Shown piece by piece: positions 53,528 to 62,006 of a stretch of DNA of 64,000 nucleotides (the first letter of the stretch is position 1; each line of letters starts with the position of its first letter). The position numbers were made by a program, and so were the translations under genes. The notes under the pieces are model-generated. The model did no database searches. It was given only the letters and a program-made list of their open reading frames with translations, and was not told the DNA's origin. The stretch comes from Dyella sp. BiH032 (GTDB taxonomy: Bacteria > Pseudomonadota > Gammaproteobacteria > Xanthomonadales > Rhodanobacteraceae), in assembly GCF_031954525.1 (NCBI RefSeq), contig NZ_CP134867.1:1674001-1738000 (forward strand). The letters are read 5' to 3'.

Positions 53528-53764
53528 ATGCCGTACGTCAACATTCAGATCACCCGCGAAGGCACGGCCCCCGGCCGTAACGCGGCCACCGCGGAAGAAA
53601 AGGCAGCCCTGATCCAGGGCGTCAGCCAACTCTTGCTGGACGTGCTGGGCAAGCCGCTCGAATCGACCTTCGTCGTGATCGACGAGGTGGAGACCGAGAA
53701 CTGGGGCTGGGGCGGCCTGCCGGCGCTGGAATACCGCAAGCAGCGGGAAGCGGCGAAGAAGTGA
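53528..53764 (+). CDS. 4-oxalocrotonate tautomerase family protein
   Basis: A 78-residue tautomerase with the catalytic Pro right after the start Met (MPYVNIQITREG) and the core EEKAALIQGVSQLLLDVLG. The tail NWGWGGLPALEY is a known subgroup feature. It lies 57 bp after the SDR gene, separated by a hairpin. Substrate unknown. Confidence 0.9.
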   Translation: MPYVNIQITREGTAPGRNAATAEEKAALIQGVSQLLLDVLGKPLESTFVVIDEVETENWGWGGLPALEYRKQREAAKK

Positions 53765-53848
53765 ACGTCCCCGCGCCGTGCGGCGGATGCCGTGCGGCGC
53801 GGGCGGTACTGGAAACCGCCTGTCCGCGCGCTCGCGCGTAGCTGTTCT

Positions 53849-54598
53849 TCAATCTCCCGCTTCGACGGCGACGACGATGCCCGACGCGATCCACTCCGCG
53901 AGCAGGTGTCCCGCGCGGGCGATGCCTTGGTCTTCGCCCAAGTGTTCGACCAGTGCATCGCACAGCGCGCTGAAGCGCGCGTCGTCGCGCAAGGAGAGCA
54001 AGGCCACGTGTTCCGTGGCGTCGGCGGCGCGCAGGCGCGAAGCGAATCCCCGGCGCCAGATCACGGCATGAGCCGGCGTGCGGAGCATCTGCGCTTCGGG
54101 CACTGTGGCGCCGTCCTGCAAGGCCGACCACAGGTCGATCGCATTCGTGGCGAACGCATGCAGATGCAGGCTCGGACTCAGGCGCAGGCAGGCGCGGTCC
54201 CAATCGATGCCGTCGAGCCGGCCCGGGTCCAGCACCGGTGCGTCGGCGGCGACGAAGACGTCCGCCAGCGTCCACTCGATCCAGGCCAGCTCGCGCAAGT
54301 CCGGATGCCGCGGATACATCGCCTGCAGCGTGCCGGCCAGATCGGCGCCGTAGGCATCCAGGGTCCAGGAGGAGGGCGGGTGGCGTTCCACATGGTGGAT
54401 GGCGACTTCCCGGAACGCATCTTCGCCGAGCCGCGCCAGGAGCTGCGGATAACTCGCTTGCAACACGCGCACGAGCTGCGAGCGGTAGTTGTTCTGGTAG
54501 GCGGCCAGCCCGCGCGGCGAATCGATCGCCGCCGCCAGCGCGGCGTTTTCGGCGCGCAGCAGCCAGTGGCGGAAGTCCTTCTGCATCTGCGCGAGCAT
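53849..54598 (-). CDS. BufC/HvfC-type RiPP maturation protein (DUF2063)
   Basis: A 249-residue protein with the N-terminal DUF2063 pattern (MQKDFRHWLLRAENAALAAA, GLAAYQNNYRSQLVRVLQAS, YPQLLARLGEDAFREVA). DUF2063 proteins partner the MNIO enzyme and deliver the precursor peptide. Its ATG overlaps the last base of the BufB stop codon, so the two are coupled. It is the last gene of the bufferin run. Confidence 0.88.
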   Translation of the reverse strand: MLAQMQKDFRHWLLRAENAALAAAIDSPRGLAAYQNNYRSQLVRVLQASYPQLLARLGEDAFREVAIHHVERHPPSSWTLDAYGADLAGTLQAMYPRHPDLRELAWIEWTLADVFVAADAPVLDPGRLDGIDWDRACLRLSPSLHLHAFATNAIDLWSALQDGATVPEAQMLRTPAHAVIWRRGFASRLRAADATEHVALLSLRDDARFSALCDALVEHLGEDQGIARAGHLLAEWIASGIVVAVEAGD

Positions 54599-55440
54599 CA
54601 GGCGGCCTCCCGTTCCGCACGGCGTTCGCGCAGGGCACGTGCGAGGCCGAGTTCGGCGAGGAGATCGGGCAACGGCGGAATGGCATCATCGCGCTCGATC
54701 ATGGTGGCGACCGGGCCCAGCATCGCGACGGCTTTGGCAAAGAGAGCCCAGACGTCGCCGTTGACGGGCTGGTCGTGCGTGTCGATCAGCAGTTCATCGC
54801 CCTGCGTATGTCCGGCAAGGTGGATCTGGCGCACGTGCCCGGCGGGGATCCCCCGCAGATAGGCGTCCATGTCCCAGCCATGGTTGCGCGCGCTGACGTA
54901 GATGTTGTTCACGTCCAGCAGCAGCCCGCAGCCGGTGCGGCGGCACATCGCGTCGAGGAATGCCCATTCGCTCATCGTGGATGCCGCGAAGCTGATATAG
55001 CTGGACGGGTTCTCGAACAGCATCGGCCGGCCGAGGGCGTCCTGCGCCATGGCGATGTTGCGGCAGACCACGTCCAGGGTTTCCCCGGTGTAGGGCAGGG
55101 GCAACAGGTCGTGCGAGTTGAACTGCTCGAAGCGCGACCAGCTCAGATGATCGGAGACGAACAGCGGGTCGACCGCATCCACCAGTTTGCGTAGGCGGTG
55201 CAGGTACTCGGGGTTCAGGCCATCGGCCGAACCGATCGACATCGACACGCCGTGCAGCGCGATGGGATGGCGCTCACGCACGCGCCGCAAGATGTCCAGC
55301 GGCTGGCCGCCATCGACCATGAAGTTCTCCGAGATCACTTCGACGAAATCGACCGGCACGTCGCTGTCGAGGAAATCCCGGTAGTGCTCACGGCGCAGGC
55401 CGAGGCCGTAGCCGTCGAAGGTGGGAATGGCGGTGTGCAT
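54598..55440 (-). CDS. MNIO-family bufferin maturase BufB (DUF692)
   Basis: A 280-residue TIM-barrel enzyme that modifies cysteines of precursor peptides with iron. The DUF692 metal and active-site motifs are all present: VEVISENFMVDGGQP, ALHGVSMSIGSADG, FVSDHLSW, LFENPSSYISF, LLLDVNNIYVSARNHGWDMD, QIHLAGHTQGDE and LIDTHDQPV. The established family includes MbnB, HvfB and BufB. The ATG at 55440 has a CAGGA site; a longer in-frame start would run through the repeat hairpins at 55.5 kb. Confidence 0.93.
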   Translation of the reverse strand: MHTAIPTFDGYGLGLRREHYRDFLDSDVPVDFVEVISENFMVDGGQPLDILRRVRERHPIALHGVSMSIGSADGLNPEYLHRLRKLVDAVDPLFVSDHLSWSRFEQFNSHDLLPLPYTGETLDVVCRNIAMAQDALGRPMLFENPSSYISFAASTMSEWAFLDAMCRRTGCGLLLDVNNIYVSARNHGWDMDAYLRGIPAGHVRQIHLAGHTQGDELLIDTHDQPVNGDVWALFAKAVAMLGPVATMIERDDAIPPLPDLLAELGLARALRERRAEREAA

Positions 55441-55514
55441 GGCGATGGTCCTGAACTGATGGATGGGCTTGCGCTCGGTTTTTGAACGGGCGCCCGTAAT
55501 GGCAGTGCCCTGCT

Positions 55515-55537
55515 CCCTCTCCCCTCCGGGGAGAGGG
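55515..55537. repeat. REP-like hairpin in the bufferin operon, unit 1
   Basis: CCCTCTCCCC-TCC-GGGGAGAGGG followed by GCTGGGGTGAGGGG, matching the elements at 27.87 and 42.4 kb. It lies in the 255-bp gap between the BufA2 and BufB genes. Confidence 0.75.
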
Positions 55538-55651
55538 CTGGGGTGAGGGGCCGCCCGGAGCGAGGCATCGAAGCTCGCGACAACCGGCAGAGCTTCTCGC
55601 TTCGCTCCGCCGAAAACCTCCCGCGAGCACCCGCCCCTTATCCCTACGGCA

Positions 55652-55673
55652 CCTTCTCCCTGAGGGGAGAAGG
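55652..55673. repeat. REP-like hairpin in the bufferin operon, unit 2
   Basis: CCTTCTCCC-TGAG-GGGAGAAGG. It lies 23 bp after the BufA2 stop codon (minus strand) and pairs with the unit at 55515-55537 as the other end of one bipartite element. Confidence 0.65.
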
Positions 55674-55695
55674 ATTCGCTCACCGAAGGCCGCGC

Positions 55696-55983
55696 TTATT
55701 TCGGCTCCGTCAACGTCCCGCCGGCCGAAAGGCATTCGCTCTTGGTCTTCACCACGACGCCCTGGCCCTTGCAGTCGTTCAGGCCCTTGCAGTCGTGCTT
55801 GGCGGTCGCGCACAGGCTTTCGCCCTTGCAACTGTTGACGCCGTAGCAGCGCACGGGCTCCTGCTTCGGTGCGTTCTGGTCGGCGGCCTTCACCGGCGAG
55901 ACGAGCGACGCGGCGGCGAGGGCGACGAGGGCCGCGGCGGCGGCGAAGCCGGTGCGGGACTTGGTGGCGATGGTGCTGTTCAT
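55696..55983 (-). CDS. BufA2-type bufferin metallophore precursor
   Basis: A 95-residue secreted peptide precursor. The signal peptide runs to about residue 33 (SLVSPVKA). The mature part holds six Cys (46, 52, 58, 65, 71, 84) in the motifs RCYGVNSCKGESLC and KHDCKGLNDCKGQG, the known BufA2 pattern. After modification by BufB, such peptides bind copper in the periplasm. The ATG at 55983 has AGGAG 8 bases upstream. BufB and BufC follow, after a repeat element. Confidence 0.85.
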   Translation of the reverse strand: MNSTIATKSRTGFAAAAALVALAAASLVSPVKAADQNAPKQEPVRCYGVNSCKGESLCATAKHDCKGLNDCKGQGVVVKTKSECLSAGGTLTEPK

Positions 55984-56035
55984 TGGAGGTACTCCTGGTG
56001 GGGCGTCCGTTCGGACGTGGATAGGGAAAAGCGAT

Positions 56036-56797
56036 TCAGCGCACGCCGTTGGCGGCGTCTTCGATGACTTTCGCGACGGCTTCGGGCTGCGAGATGTAGA
56101 CGGCATGGCTGGCCTTGACCTCGGTGACCTTCGAGCCCGCGCGCTGGTACATCCAGCGCTGCAGATCGGGGCTCAGCGCGCGGTCTTCGGTGGTGAGCAC
56201 GGCCCAGCTCGGCTTGGTGTGCCAGGCCGCGACGGGCAGGGTGGCGCCGAAGGCGCCGACGCTGGCGGGCACCTGCGAGACAGCCATGAAGTCGGTGCGG
56301 TTCTTGCTCAGGTCGCCGGCGAAATCCTCGCCGAATTTCTTCGGATCGAAATACAGGTGCCCGTCGCGCGTCGGCACGATGTCGTTGCTGGGCGAAGGCA
56401 TCGAGCCGACCACCTGCGACAGGTTCTCGCCCACGTCCGGCTGCACGCCGGCGACATAGACCAGCGCCTTGACCTTGTCGCGGTTGCCGGCTTGCGTGAT
56501 CACCACGCCGCCGTAGCTGTGGCCGACCAGCACGACCGGCCCGTCCTGGCGGCGGATCAGGTCGGCGACTTCGTCGACGTCGTTGGCCAGCGTGTCGATG
56601 CGCGGCTGCGCGACGGTCACGCTGTAGCCCTTGTGGATGAGGATGTCGTGGACGACGCGCCAGCCGGAGCCGTCGACGAACGCGCCGGGCACGATCACGA
56701 CATTCTTGATCGCCGGGGCAGAGGTCGTGGCGCCGGCCGCGGTGGCGGTACCGGTGGCGATGGCCAAGGCGATGGCGAGGCCGGACAAAGTGCGCAT
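56036..56797 (-). CDS. Secreted alpha/beta hydrolase
   Basis: A 253-residue exported protein (signal peptide to about residue 22). The alpha/beta-hydrolase fold is shown by VVIVPGAFVDGSGWRVVHDI, the nucleophile elbow VLVGHSYGGVVI (Ser), and the late His in VKASHAVYISQPEAV. It belongs to the EstC/salicylate-esterase-like branch. It sits between the two bufferin precursor genes on the same strand, which is not the usual bufferin set, so its link to the system is uncertain. Confidence 0.87.
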   Translation of the reverse strand: MRTLSGLAIALAIATGTATAAGATTSAPAIKNVVIVPGAFVDGSGWRVVHDILIHKGYSVTVAQPRIDTLANDVDEVADLIRRQDGPVVLVGHSYGGVVITQAGNRDKVKALVYVAGVQPDVGENLSQVVGSMPSPSNDIVPTRDGHLYFDPKKFGEDFAGDLSKNRTDFMAVSQVPASVGAFGATLPVAAWHTKPSWAVLTTEDRALSPDLQRWMYQRAGSKVTEVKASHAVYISQPEAVAKVIEDAANGVR

Positions 56798-56848
56798 GGT
56801 GATATTCCTGGAAGTGGATGGAGGAAGAGGTCGCTGCGCGCCGTCGGC

Positions 56849-57277
56849 TCAGCGCCGGCGTTGCAGCAAGTCGTCGAGCGACCAGCGGCCGCCGCCGCGT
56901 GCGATCAGCGGCAGCAGCAGGCCGGCCCAGGTCAGGTGCGTAGGCCAGGCCAGCGGGTACACGAAGATCTCGATCACCGCGGTCATCGCCAGCAGTGCCA
57001 GCGCCGACGCGCGGGTGAACAGGCCGAGCACCAGCAGCGCGGGGAACAGATGCTCCGCGCCGGTGGCGAGCCGCGCAGCCCAGTCCGGCGGGATCAGCGG
57101 CAGGGCATACTCGGCGACGAACAGGTCGTAGGTGGACGGCTTGATCGTCATGAAGCCTTCGACCTTGGTGCGGCCGGACTGGAAGAACACCGCGGCGATG
57201 CCCAGCCGCGCCACCAGCAGCAGCGCGGCGTCGGGAACGATCCGGACACCGCGCGGCGCGGCCGACGCCGCAGTCAC
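56849..57277 (-). CDS. DoxX family membrane protein (BufD-like)
   Basis: A 142-residue protein with four membrane segments. The DoxX pattern is clear: [57 protein letters not shown]. DoxX-type proteins accompany bufferin precursors and have been named BufD. Start is GTG at 57277, overlapping the BufA1 stop codon by four bases, so the two are translationally coupled. Confidence 0.88.
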   Translation of the reverse strand: MTAASAAPRGVRIVPDAALLLVARLGIAAVFFQSGRTKVEGFMTIKPSTYDLFVAEYALPLIPPDWAARLATGAEHLFPALLVLGLFTRASALALLAMTAVIEIFVYPLAWPTHLTWAGLLLPLIARGGGRWSLDDLLQRRR

Positions 57278-57549
57278 GGCTTCGCCTCCAGCGAGCCGTA
57301 GCCCTTGGGCGTCTTGATCGTGGTGCAGGTGCCTTTCTCGACCAGTACCCAGGCATTGCCCTGGTAGTCGGTCTTCGAGGTGCCGGCGCAGGTCGTGCCC
57401 GGGCCGGCGGCGCAGTCGTTCTTGCCGGCGAGGGCGACGCCGTAGCATTTCTCCATCGGCTTCTTTGCATCCTCGGCATGAGCCGAGGCGGCGAGGGTGG
57501 CGAGGCCGAAAGCGAACATGGCGGCGAGCGAAGCGTGCGTGCGTTGCAT
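57274..57549 (-). CDS. BufA1-type bufferin metallophore precursor (DUF2282)
   Basis: A 91-residue secreted peptide precursor of the DUF2282 family. The signal peptide ends near residue 25 (SAHA). The mature part has four Cys (35, 46, 54, 75) in the conserved [37 protein letters not shown] and [12 protein letters not shown]. In Caulobacter the homologue BufA1 is modified by the DUF692 enzyme and binds copper. It overlaps the DoxX gene by four bases and follows the Ohr gene. Confidence 0.92.
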   Translation of the reverse strand: MQRTHASLAAMFAFGLATLAASAHAEDAKKPMEKCYGVALAGKNDCAAGPGTTCAGTSKTDYQGNAWVLVEKGTCTTIKTPKGYGSLEAKP

Positions 57550-57608
57550 GGAAAGGTTTCCCGATGGGTTGGAGGAATGCCTGGAGGAGGGGGGGCCGGA
57601 CGCGGACG

Positions 57609-58022
57609 TCAGAGCACGTTGAGCACGACGTCGATGTTTCCGCGCGTCGCCTTGGAATACGGGCAGGTCTGGTGGGCGCCTTCGACGATCTTCCGCGCGA
57701 GGTCGGGTTCGATGCCCGGCAGGCTCACGTTGAGGCGCGCCTGCAGGAAGTAGCCGCGCTCGGTGCTGTTGCCCAGGTCGACTTCCGCGTTCACCGCGGT
57801 GTCGGCGGGCAGACGCACGCCCAGGCCCTGCGCGGCGAATCCCATCGCGCCGATGAAGCAGGCGGACCAGCCCGCGGCAAACAGCTGCTCGGGATTGGTA
57901 CCCGTGCCCGAGGTGCCCGGAGGTGACAGCTTGATGTCCAGGCGACCGTCGTCGCTGAGCGATTGGCCGTTGCGGCCGCCGGTGGTGCGGGTCTTGCCGG
58001 TATAGAGGACGTTGGTGCTCAT
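57609..58022 (-). CDS. ohr: Organic hydroperoxide resistance protein Ohr
   Basis: A 137-residue Cys-based peroxidase of the OsmC/Ohr family. Both catalytic Cys are visible: the peroxidatic one in [14 protein letters not shown] and the resolving one in [15 protein letters not shown]. Ohr reduces organic and fatty acid hydroperoxides with lipoyl or thiol donors. The ATG at 58022 has AAGGA 8 bases upstream. Ohr is the first gene of the minus-strand run that leads into the bufferin genes. Confidence 0.94.
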   Translation of the reverse strand: MSTNVLYTGKTRTTGGRNGQSLSDDGRLDIKLSPPGTSGTGTNPEQLFAAGWSACFIGAMGFAAQGLGVRLPADTAVNAEVDLGNSTERGYFLQARLNVSLPGIEPDLARKIVEGAHQTCPYSKATRGNIDVVLNVL

Positions 58023-58139
58023 GGATGCGTTCCTTAGTGGGCCGTGCCGTCGACGCGACGGGGTTCGTGGCCGGTGGACCAAGGAAACCGCGGCGGCGTA
58101 TCCCGGCTGTGTCGCCGGGGCGGCCGAAAAGCAACGCAA

Positions 58140-58173
58140 TGTGTAGCCCGGCGCGACCGATACGTTCGGATAC
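58140..58173 (-). promoter_or_regulatory. Candidate OmpR-type box and -10 for the ohr-buf run
   Basis: On the minus strand GTATC-N5-GTATC (58173-58159) is followed after 13 bases by TACACA (58145-58140). A direct repeat in place of the -35 element is the layout of PhoP/OmpR-activated promoters, and an OmpR-family regulator is encoded 0.7 kb away. Confidence 0.55.
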
Positions 58174-58213
58174 AAACGCCCTGGCGCCAGCCGACCGGGC
58201 GGCGCCGGCGGTC

Positions 58214-58228
58214 CGTACATTCGGATAC
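58214..58228. promoter_or_regulatory. Second, weaker GATAC-type box
   Basis: CGTAC-N5-GATAC, 55 bp from the first box, shares the 12-base core TTCGGATACAAA. It lies 102 bp before the thioredoxin-like gene and could serve that direction. The 308-bp gap 58023-58330 holds no gene apart from these sites and GC-rich dyads. Confidence 0.4.
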
Positions 58229-58330
58229 AAAAAGCCCGCGCGCCGGACACGCGCGGGACAAGGCGGGGCGTTCCAATAGGCCTCATGGCGGCGCGGGCGC
58301 GCCGCCGCGTTCATCCCGAAGGATTACCCC

Positions 58331-58870
58331 ATGTCGTTGCTTCGCACCGCCGTCGTCCTTGCCGCCCTGGCCGCCGCCAGCGTCGCCGCCTGGCCCGAAG
58401 CCTGGCCTTCCGCCACCGCGCAGGAGCGCGTGTCCGGCCCCGCCCCGGAGTTCGCCGGTGCCGGGCGCTGGTTCAATTCGCCGCCGCTGACCCTGGCCGG
58501 CCTGCGCGGCAAGGTGGTACTGGTGGAGTTCTGGGCGCGCGAGTGCATCAACTGCATCCATGTGCTGCCCCACACGCGCGAGCTGCACGAGCGCTACGCC
58601 GGCGACGGCCTGGTGGTGATCGGCGTACACACGCCCGAGTACGACGAAGAACGCGACCCCGCCGCGCTGCAGGCCGCGATGCGGCAGTACAGGATCGACT
58701 GGCCGGTGCTGGCCGACAACGACTACCGGGTGTGGAACGCCTACGGCAACCGCTACTGGCCGGCGCTGTACCTGATCGACCGCGACGGGCGGCTGGTGTA
58801 CAGCCACTTCGGCGAGGGAAACTACGACGAGACCGAGCGCCGCGTGCGCGCGCTGCTCGGCAAGACCTGA
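58331..58870 (+). CDS. TlpA/DipZ-like periplasmic thioredoxin
   Basis: A 179-residue exported thioredoxin-fold protein (signal peptide about 1-20). The active site is CINC in LVEFWARECINCIHVLPHTR, as in the DipZ/TlpA-like group, followed by VIGVHTPEYDEERDP and the cis-Pro region YWPALYLIDRDG. It likely reduces or oxidises thiols in the periplasm. It is divergent from ohr and 19 bp upstream of a response regulator gene. Confidence 0.9.
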   Translation: MSLLRTAVVLAALAAASVAAWPEAWPSATAQERVSGPAPEFAGAGRWFNSPPLTLAGLRGKVVLVEFWARECINCIHVLPHTRELHERYAGDGLVVIGVHTPEYDEERDPAALQAAMRQYRIDWPVLADNDYRVWNAYGNRYWPALYLIDRDGRLVYSHFGEGNYDETERRVRALLGKT

Positions 58871-58889
58871 TCGCGATCCCGGGGACGGC

Positions 58890-59630
58890 ATGGACCACAT
58901 CGACAACATCCTGGTCGTCGACGACGACCGCGACATCCGCACGGGCGTGGTGGATTACCTGCGCAAGAACGGCCTGCGCGCGAGCGCAGCGGTGGACGGA
59001 CGCGACATGTTCGCCCAGCTGGACAGCTCGGCCTTCGACCTGGTGGTGCTGGACATCATGATGCCGGGCGACGACGGCCTAACCCTGTGCCGCACGCTGC
59101 GGGCGGGCAAGCACCGCGCGGTGCCGGTCGTGCTGCTCACCGCGCGCGACGACGAGACCGACCGCATCATCGGCCTGGAGATGGGCGCGGACGACTACGT
59201 GACGAAGCCGTTCTCGCCGCGCGAGCTGCTGGCGCGCATCAAGAGCGTGATCCGCCGCACCCGCATGCTGCCGCCGAACCTGCGCGTCACCGAGGCGGCC
59301 AACCTGCTCGCGTTCGGGCGCTGGCGCCTGGACACTACCGCGCGCCACCTGCTCGACGAGCACGACACCATCGTGCCGCTGAGCGGCGCGGAGTTCCGGC
59401 TGCTGCGCGTGTTCCTCGACCATCCGCAGCGCGTGCTGACGCGCGACCAGTTGCTCAACCTCACCCAGGGCCGCGACGCGGAGCTGTTCGACCGCTCGAT
59501 CGACCTGCTGGTGAGCCGCCTGCGCAACCGCCTCTCCGACAACGCCAAGGACCAGGCCTACATCAAGACCGTGCGCAGCGAAGGCTATGTCTTCTCCATG
59601 GCGGTCACCGTGCCCGGGGACGCCGCGTGA
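58890..59630 (+). CDS. OmpR-family response regulator
   Basis: A 246-residue regulator with a receiver domain (acid pocket VVDDDRDIR, phospho-acceptor Asp in LVVLDIMMPGDDGL, Lys in DYVTKPFSPRELL) and an OmpR winged helix (LSGAEFRLLRVFLDHPQRVL, IDLLVSRLRNRL, YIKTVRSEGYVFS). It overlaps the sensor kinase gene by four bases (GTGA). Its likely target is the nearby GTATC-N5-GTATC box (inference). Confidence 0.94.
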   Translation: MDHIDNILVVDDDRDIRTGVVDYLRKNGLRASAAVDGRDMFAQLDSSAFDLVVLDIMMPGDDGLTLCRTLRAGKHRAVPVVLLTARDDETDRIIGLEMGADDYVTKPFSPRELLARIKSVIRRTRMLPPNLRVTEAANLLAFGRWRLDTTARHLLDEHDTIVPLSGAEFRLLRVFLDHPQRVLTRDQLLNLTQGRDAELFDRSIDLLVSRLRNRLSDNAKDQAYIKTVRSEGYVFSMAVTVPGDAA

Positions 59631-60943
59631 ACGCGTCCGCCACGTGGACGTCGCGCTGGCTGCCGCGCAGCATGGCGTCGCGCCTGTATCTGATCATCCT
59701 CGCCGGGCTGATGCTGGCGCAGGGCCTGTCCCTGGCGCTGACGCTGTACGAGCGCTACGAAAGCACCACCGCGGCGATGCTCAACACAGTGGAGCACGAC
59801 GTGGCGACTTCGGTGGCGGTGCTGAACCGCCTGCCTGCGGCGGAACGCCCCGCATGGCTCGGCCGCCTGCGGCGCGACAACTACCAGTACCTGCTGGGCG
59901 CGGGTGAGGCGGGTTTTCCGTTGTTCTCCGCACGCTCGCACGAAGTCGTGCGGCGTATCGCGAACGAAGTGGGCCCTGCCTTTCGTGTCACCGCCCAGGC
60001 GGTATCGCGCGAACCGGAGCGCTACCAGGTGCATTTCACGCTGAGCGATGGCTCCGCGCTCACGCTCGAAGTGACGCCGCGGTTGATGCCGGTCGCCACG
60101 TGGCTGCCGCTGGTGCTGGTGCTGCAGGTGCTGACGCTGCTGGTGTGCGCCTGGCTGGCCGTGCGGCTGGCCACGCGCCCGCTCACGCGGCTGGCGCAGG
60201 CGGCCGAGGCGATGACCCCGACCGCGGATGGCCCACGATTGGCGGAAGACGGCCCGACCGAAGTGGCGCATGCCGCGGCCGCGTTCAACACCATGCAGGA
60301 ACGCATCGCGAAGCATCTGAAGGAACGCCTGCACATCCTCGCCTCGATTTCGCACGACCTGCAGACGCCGATCACCCGCATGCGTCTGCGCGTGGAAGCG
60401 CTGGACGACGGCGAGGAACGCGAGAAGCTGCTGGGCGACTTGAAAGCCATGGAGCACCTCGTGCGCGAAGGCGTGGCCTACGCGCGCAGCGCGCACGGCG
60501 GCGCCGAGACGCCGGTGCGTATCGATGTAGACGCATTCCTGGAAAGCCTGGTCTTCGACTACCAGGACATGGGCCGCCCGGTGACGCTGGCCGCGTCCTC
60601 CGGCGGCACGGCGCTGCTGCGCCGGCAGGCCCTGCAGCGCGTGCTGACCAACCTGGTCGACAACGCCATCAAGTACGGCGGCGCGGCCGAAGTCGCCGCG
60701 CGGCGCGACGAGCGCGGCGCGCTGTGCATCGCGGTGTCCGACTGCGGGCCGGGTATTCCGGAAGCGGAGCTGGAACAGGTGCTGCAGCCGTTCTATCGCC
60801 TGGAAGCCTCGCGCAACCGCGACACCGGCGGCGCCGGCCTGGGGCTGGCCATCGCGGCGCAACTGACGCGTGCCATCGGCGGCACGCTGGTACTCGCCAA
60901 CCGCGACGGCGGTGGGCTCGTCGCGACCATCACGCTGGCCTGA
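59627..60943 (+). CDS. Sensor histidine kinase (HAMP, HisKA)
   Basis: A 438-residue kinase starting at GTG 59627. It has two membrane helices (about 18-38 and 155-178) flanking a roughly 115-residue periplasmic sensor, a HAMP region, the H-box HILASISHDLQTPITRMRLR and a HATPase_c domain (LVDNAIKYGG, DCGPGIPEAE, GAGLGLAIA). It is the partner of the regulator just upstream. Being periplasm-facing, it could sense the stress handled by the thioredoxin, Ohr and bufferin genes. Confidence 0.93.
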   Translation: MNASATWTSRWLPRSMASRLYLIILAGLMLAQGLSLALTLYERYESTTAAMLNTVEHDVATSVAVLNRLPAAERPAWLGRLRRDNYQYLLGAGEAGFPLFSARSHEVVRRIANEVGPAFRVTAQAVSREPERYQVHFTLSDGSALTLEVTPRLMPVATWLPLVLVLQVLTLLVCAWLAVRLATRPLTRLAQAAEAMTPTADGPRLAEDGPTEVAHAAAAFNTMQERIAKHLKERLHILASISHDLQTPITRMRLRVEALDDGEEREKLLGDLKAMEHLVREGVAYARSAHGGAETPVRIDVDAFLESLVFDYQDMGRPVTLAASSGGTALLRRQALQRVLTNLVDNAIKYGGAAEVAARRDERGALCIAVSDCGPGIPEAELEQVLQPFYRLEASRNRDTGGAGLGLAIAAQLTRAIGGTLVLANRDGGGLVATITLA

Positions 60944-61094
60944 GCGGTTCGCCGGCCGCTTGCCCATGCCGGGTAGTGGCGGGGCGGTTGCGGGCTCATG
61001 GCGTAAAAAGTGGCATCTATGACATTTCGGTCCGCAGTGCCGAGGCCTAAAACGTCGTCATGACGCCGGCATGCCGCTGGCGCGGAGAACCGAC

Positions 61095-61895
61095 ATGACG
61101 AATCTCGAGCCGGGCACCGCCCTCATTACCGGCGCTTCCTCCGGCATCGGCGCGATCTACGCCGACCGCCTCGCCCGCCGCGGCTACGACCTCATCCTGG
61201 TGGCGCGCAACCGCCAGCGCCTGGATGCGCTGGCCCGCCGCCTCACCGACGAGACCGGGCGTTCCATCCAGGTGTTTCCCGCCGATCTGGCGGACCCGGC
61301 GGGACAGGCCAGCGTGGAAGCCTTGCTGCGCGGCGACCAGAGCGTATCGATGCTGGTGAACAACGCCGGCTTCGGCGCGGCGTCGCCGTTGCTGCAATCC
61401 GATCCCGCGCGGATGGCACAGCTCATCGCGCTCAACATCGGCGCGCTGACCGGCCTGACCTATGCGGCGGTGCCCGGCTTCGTCGAACGCGGCGGCGGCA
61501 CGGTCATCAATATCGCTTCCATCGTCGCGATCGCGCCGGAACTGCTCAATGGCGTGTACGGCGCCAGCAAGGCGTATGTGCTGGCGCTCAGCCGTTCGCT
61601 CCACCACGAGCTGTCGGCCCGCGGCCTGCGCGTGCAGGCCGTGCTGCCGGGCGTCACGGCCACCGAATTCTGGGAGGTCTCCGGCGCGCGGCTCAGCGAC
61701 CTGCCGCCCGCCATGGTGATGACGGCCGAAGCGATGGTGGACGCGGCGCTGGCCGGCCTGGACCAGGGCGAACTCGTCACTATCCCCTCCTTGCCGGATA
61801 TCGGCGATTGGGAGGCCTTCGAGGCCGCGCGGCAGAAGTTGCTGCCGAACCTGTCGCGTTCGGAGCCGGCGGCGCGTTACCTCGAGACGGCCTGA
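61095..61895 (+). CDS. Classical SDR family oxidoreductase
   Basis: A 266-residue short-chain dehydrogenase. The cofactor loop ITGASSGIGAIYADRLA, NNAGFG, the catalytic Ser (INIASIVAI) and YGASKAYVLALSR (complete YxxxK) are present, with VLPGVTATEFWE after them. This is the DltE/YqjQ-like group. It stands alone, between the sensor kinase and an unknown gene. The substrate is unknown. Confidence 0.92.
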   Translation: MTNLEPGTALITGASSGIGAIYADRLARRGYDLILVARNRQRLDALARRLTDETGRSIQVFPADLADPAGQASVEALLRGDQSVSMLVNNAGFGAASPLLQSDPARMAQLIALNIGALTGLTYAAVPGFVERGGGTVINIASIVAIAPELLNGVYGASKAYVLALSRSLHHELSARGLRVQAVLPGVTATEFWEVSGARLSDLPPAMVMTAEAMVDAALAGLDQGELVTIPSLPDIGDWEAFEAARQKLLPNLSRSEPAARYLETA

Positions 61896-62006
61896 GCGCC
61901 AAAGCTCGATCGCGTCGCGCGCGCGATGCATCGACCCTTTCGATGCGATCGACGCGATGCGCTCTACGACCGCGCGAGCCGGCGTCGCATGGCGCCGGCT
62001 CGTGCC

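Noticed and set aside
56036..56797. Alpha/beta hydrolase as a dedicated bufferin enzyme
   Set aside because: Its position suggests co-expression only; no sequence feature ties it to peptide modification, so it is listed as a plain hydrolase.
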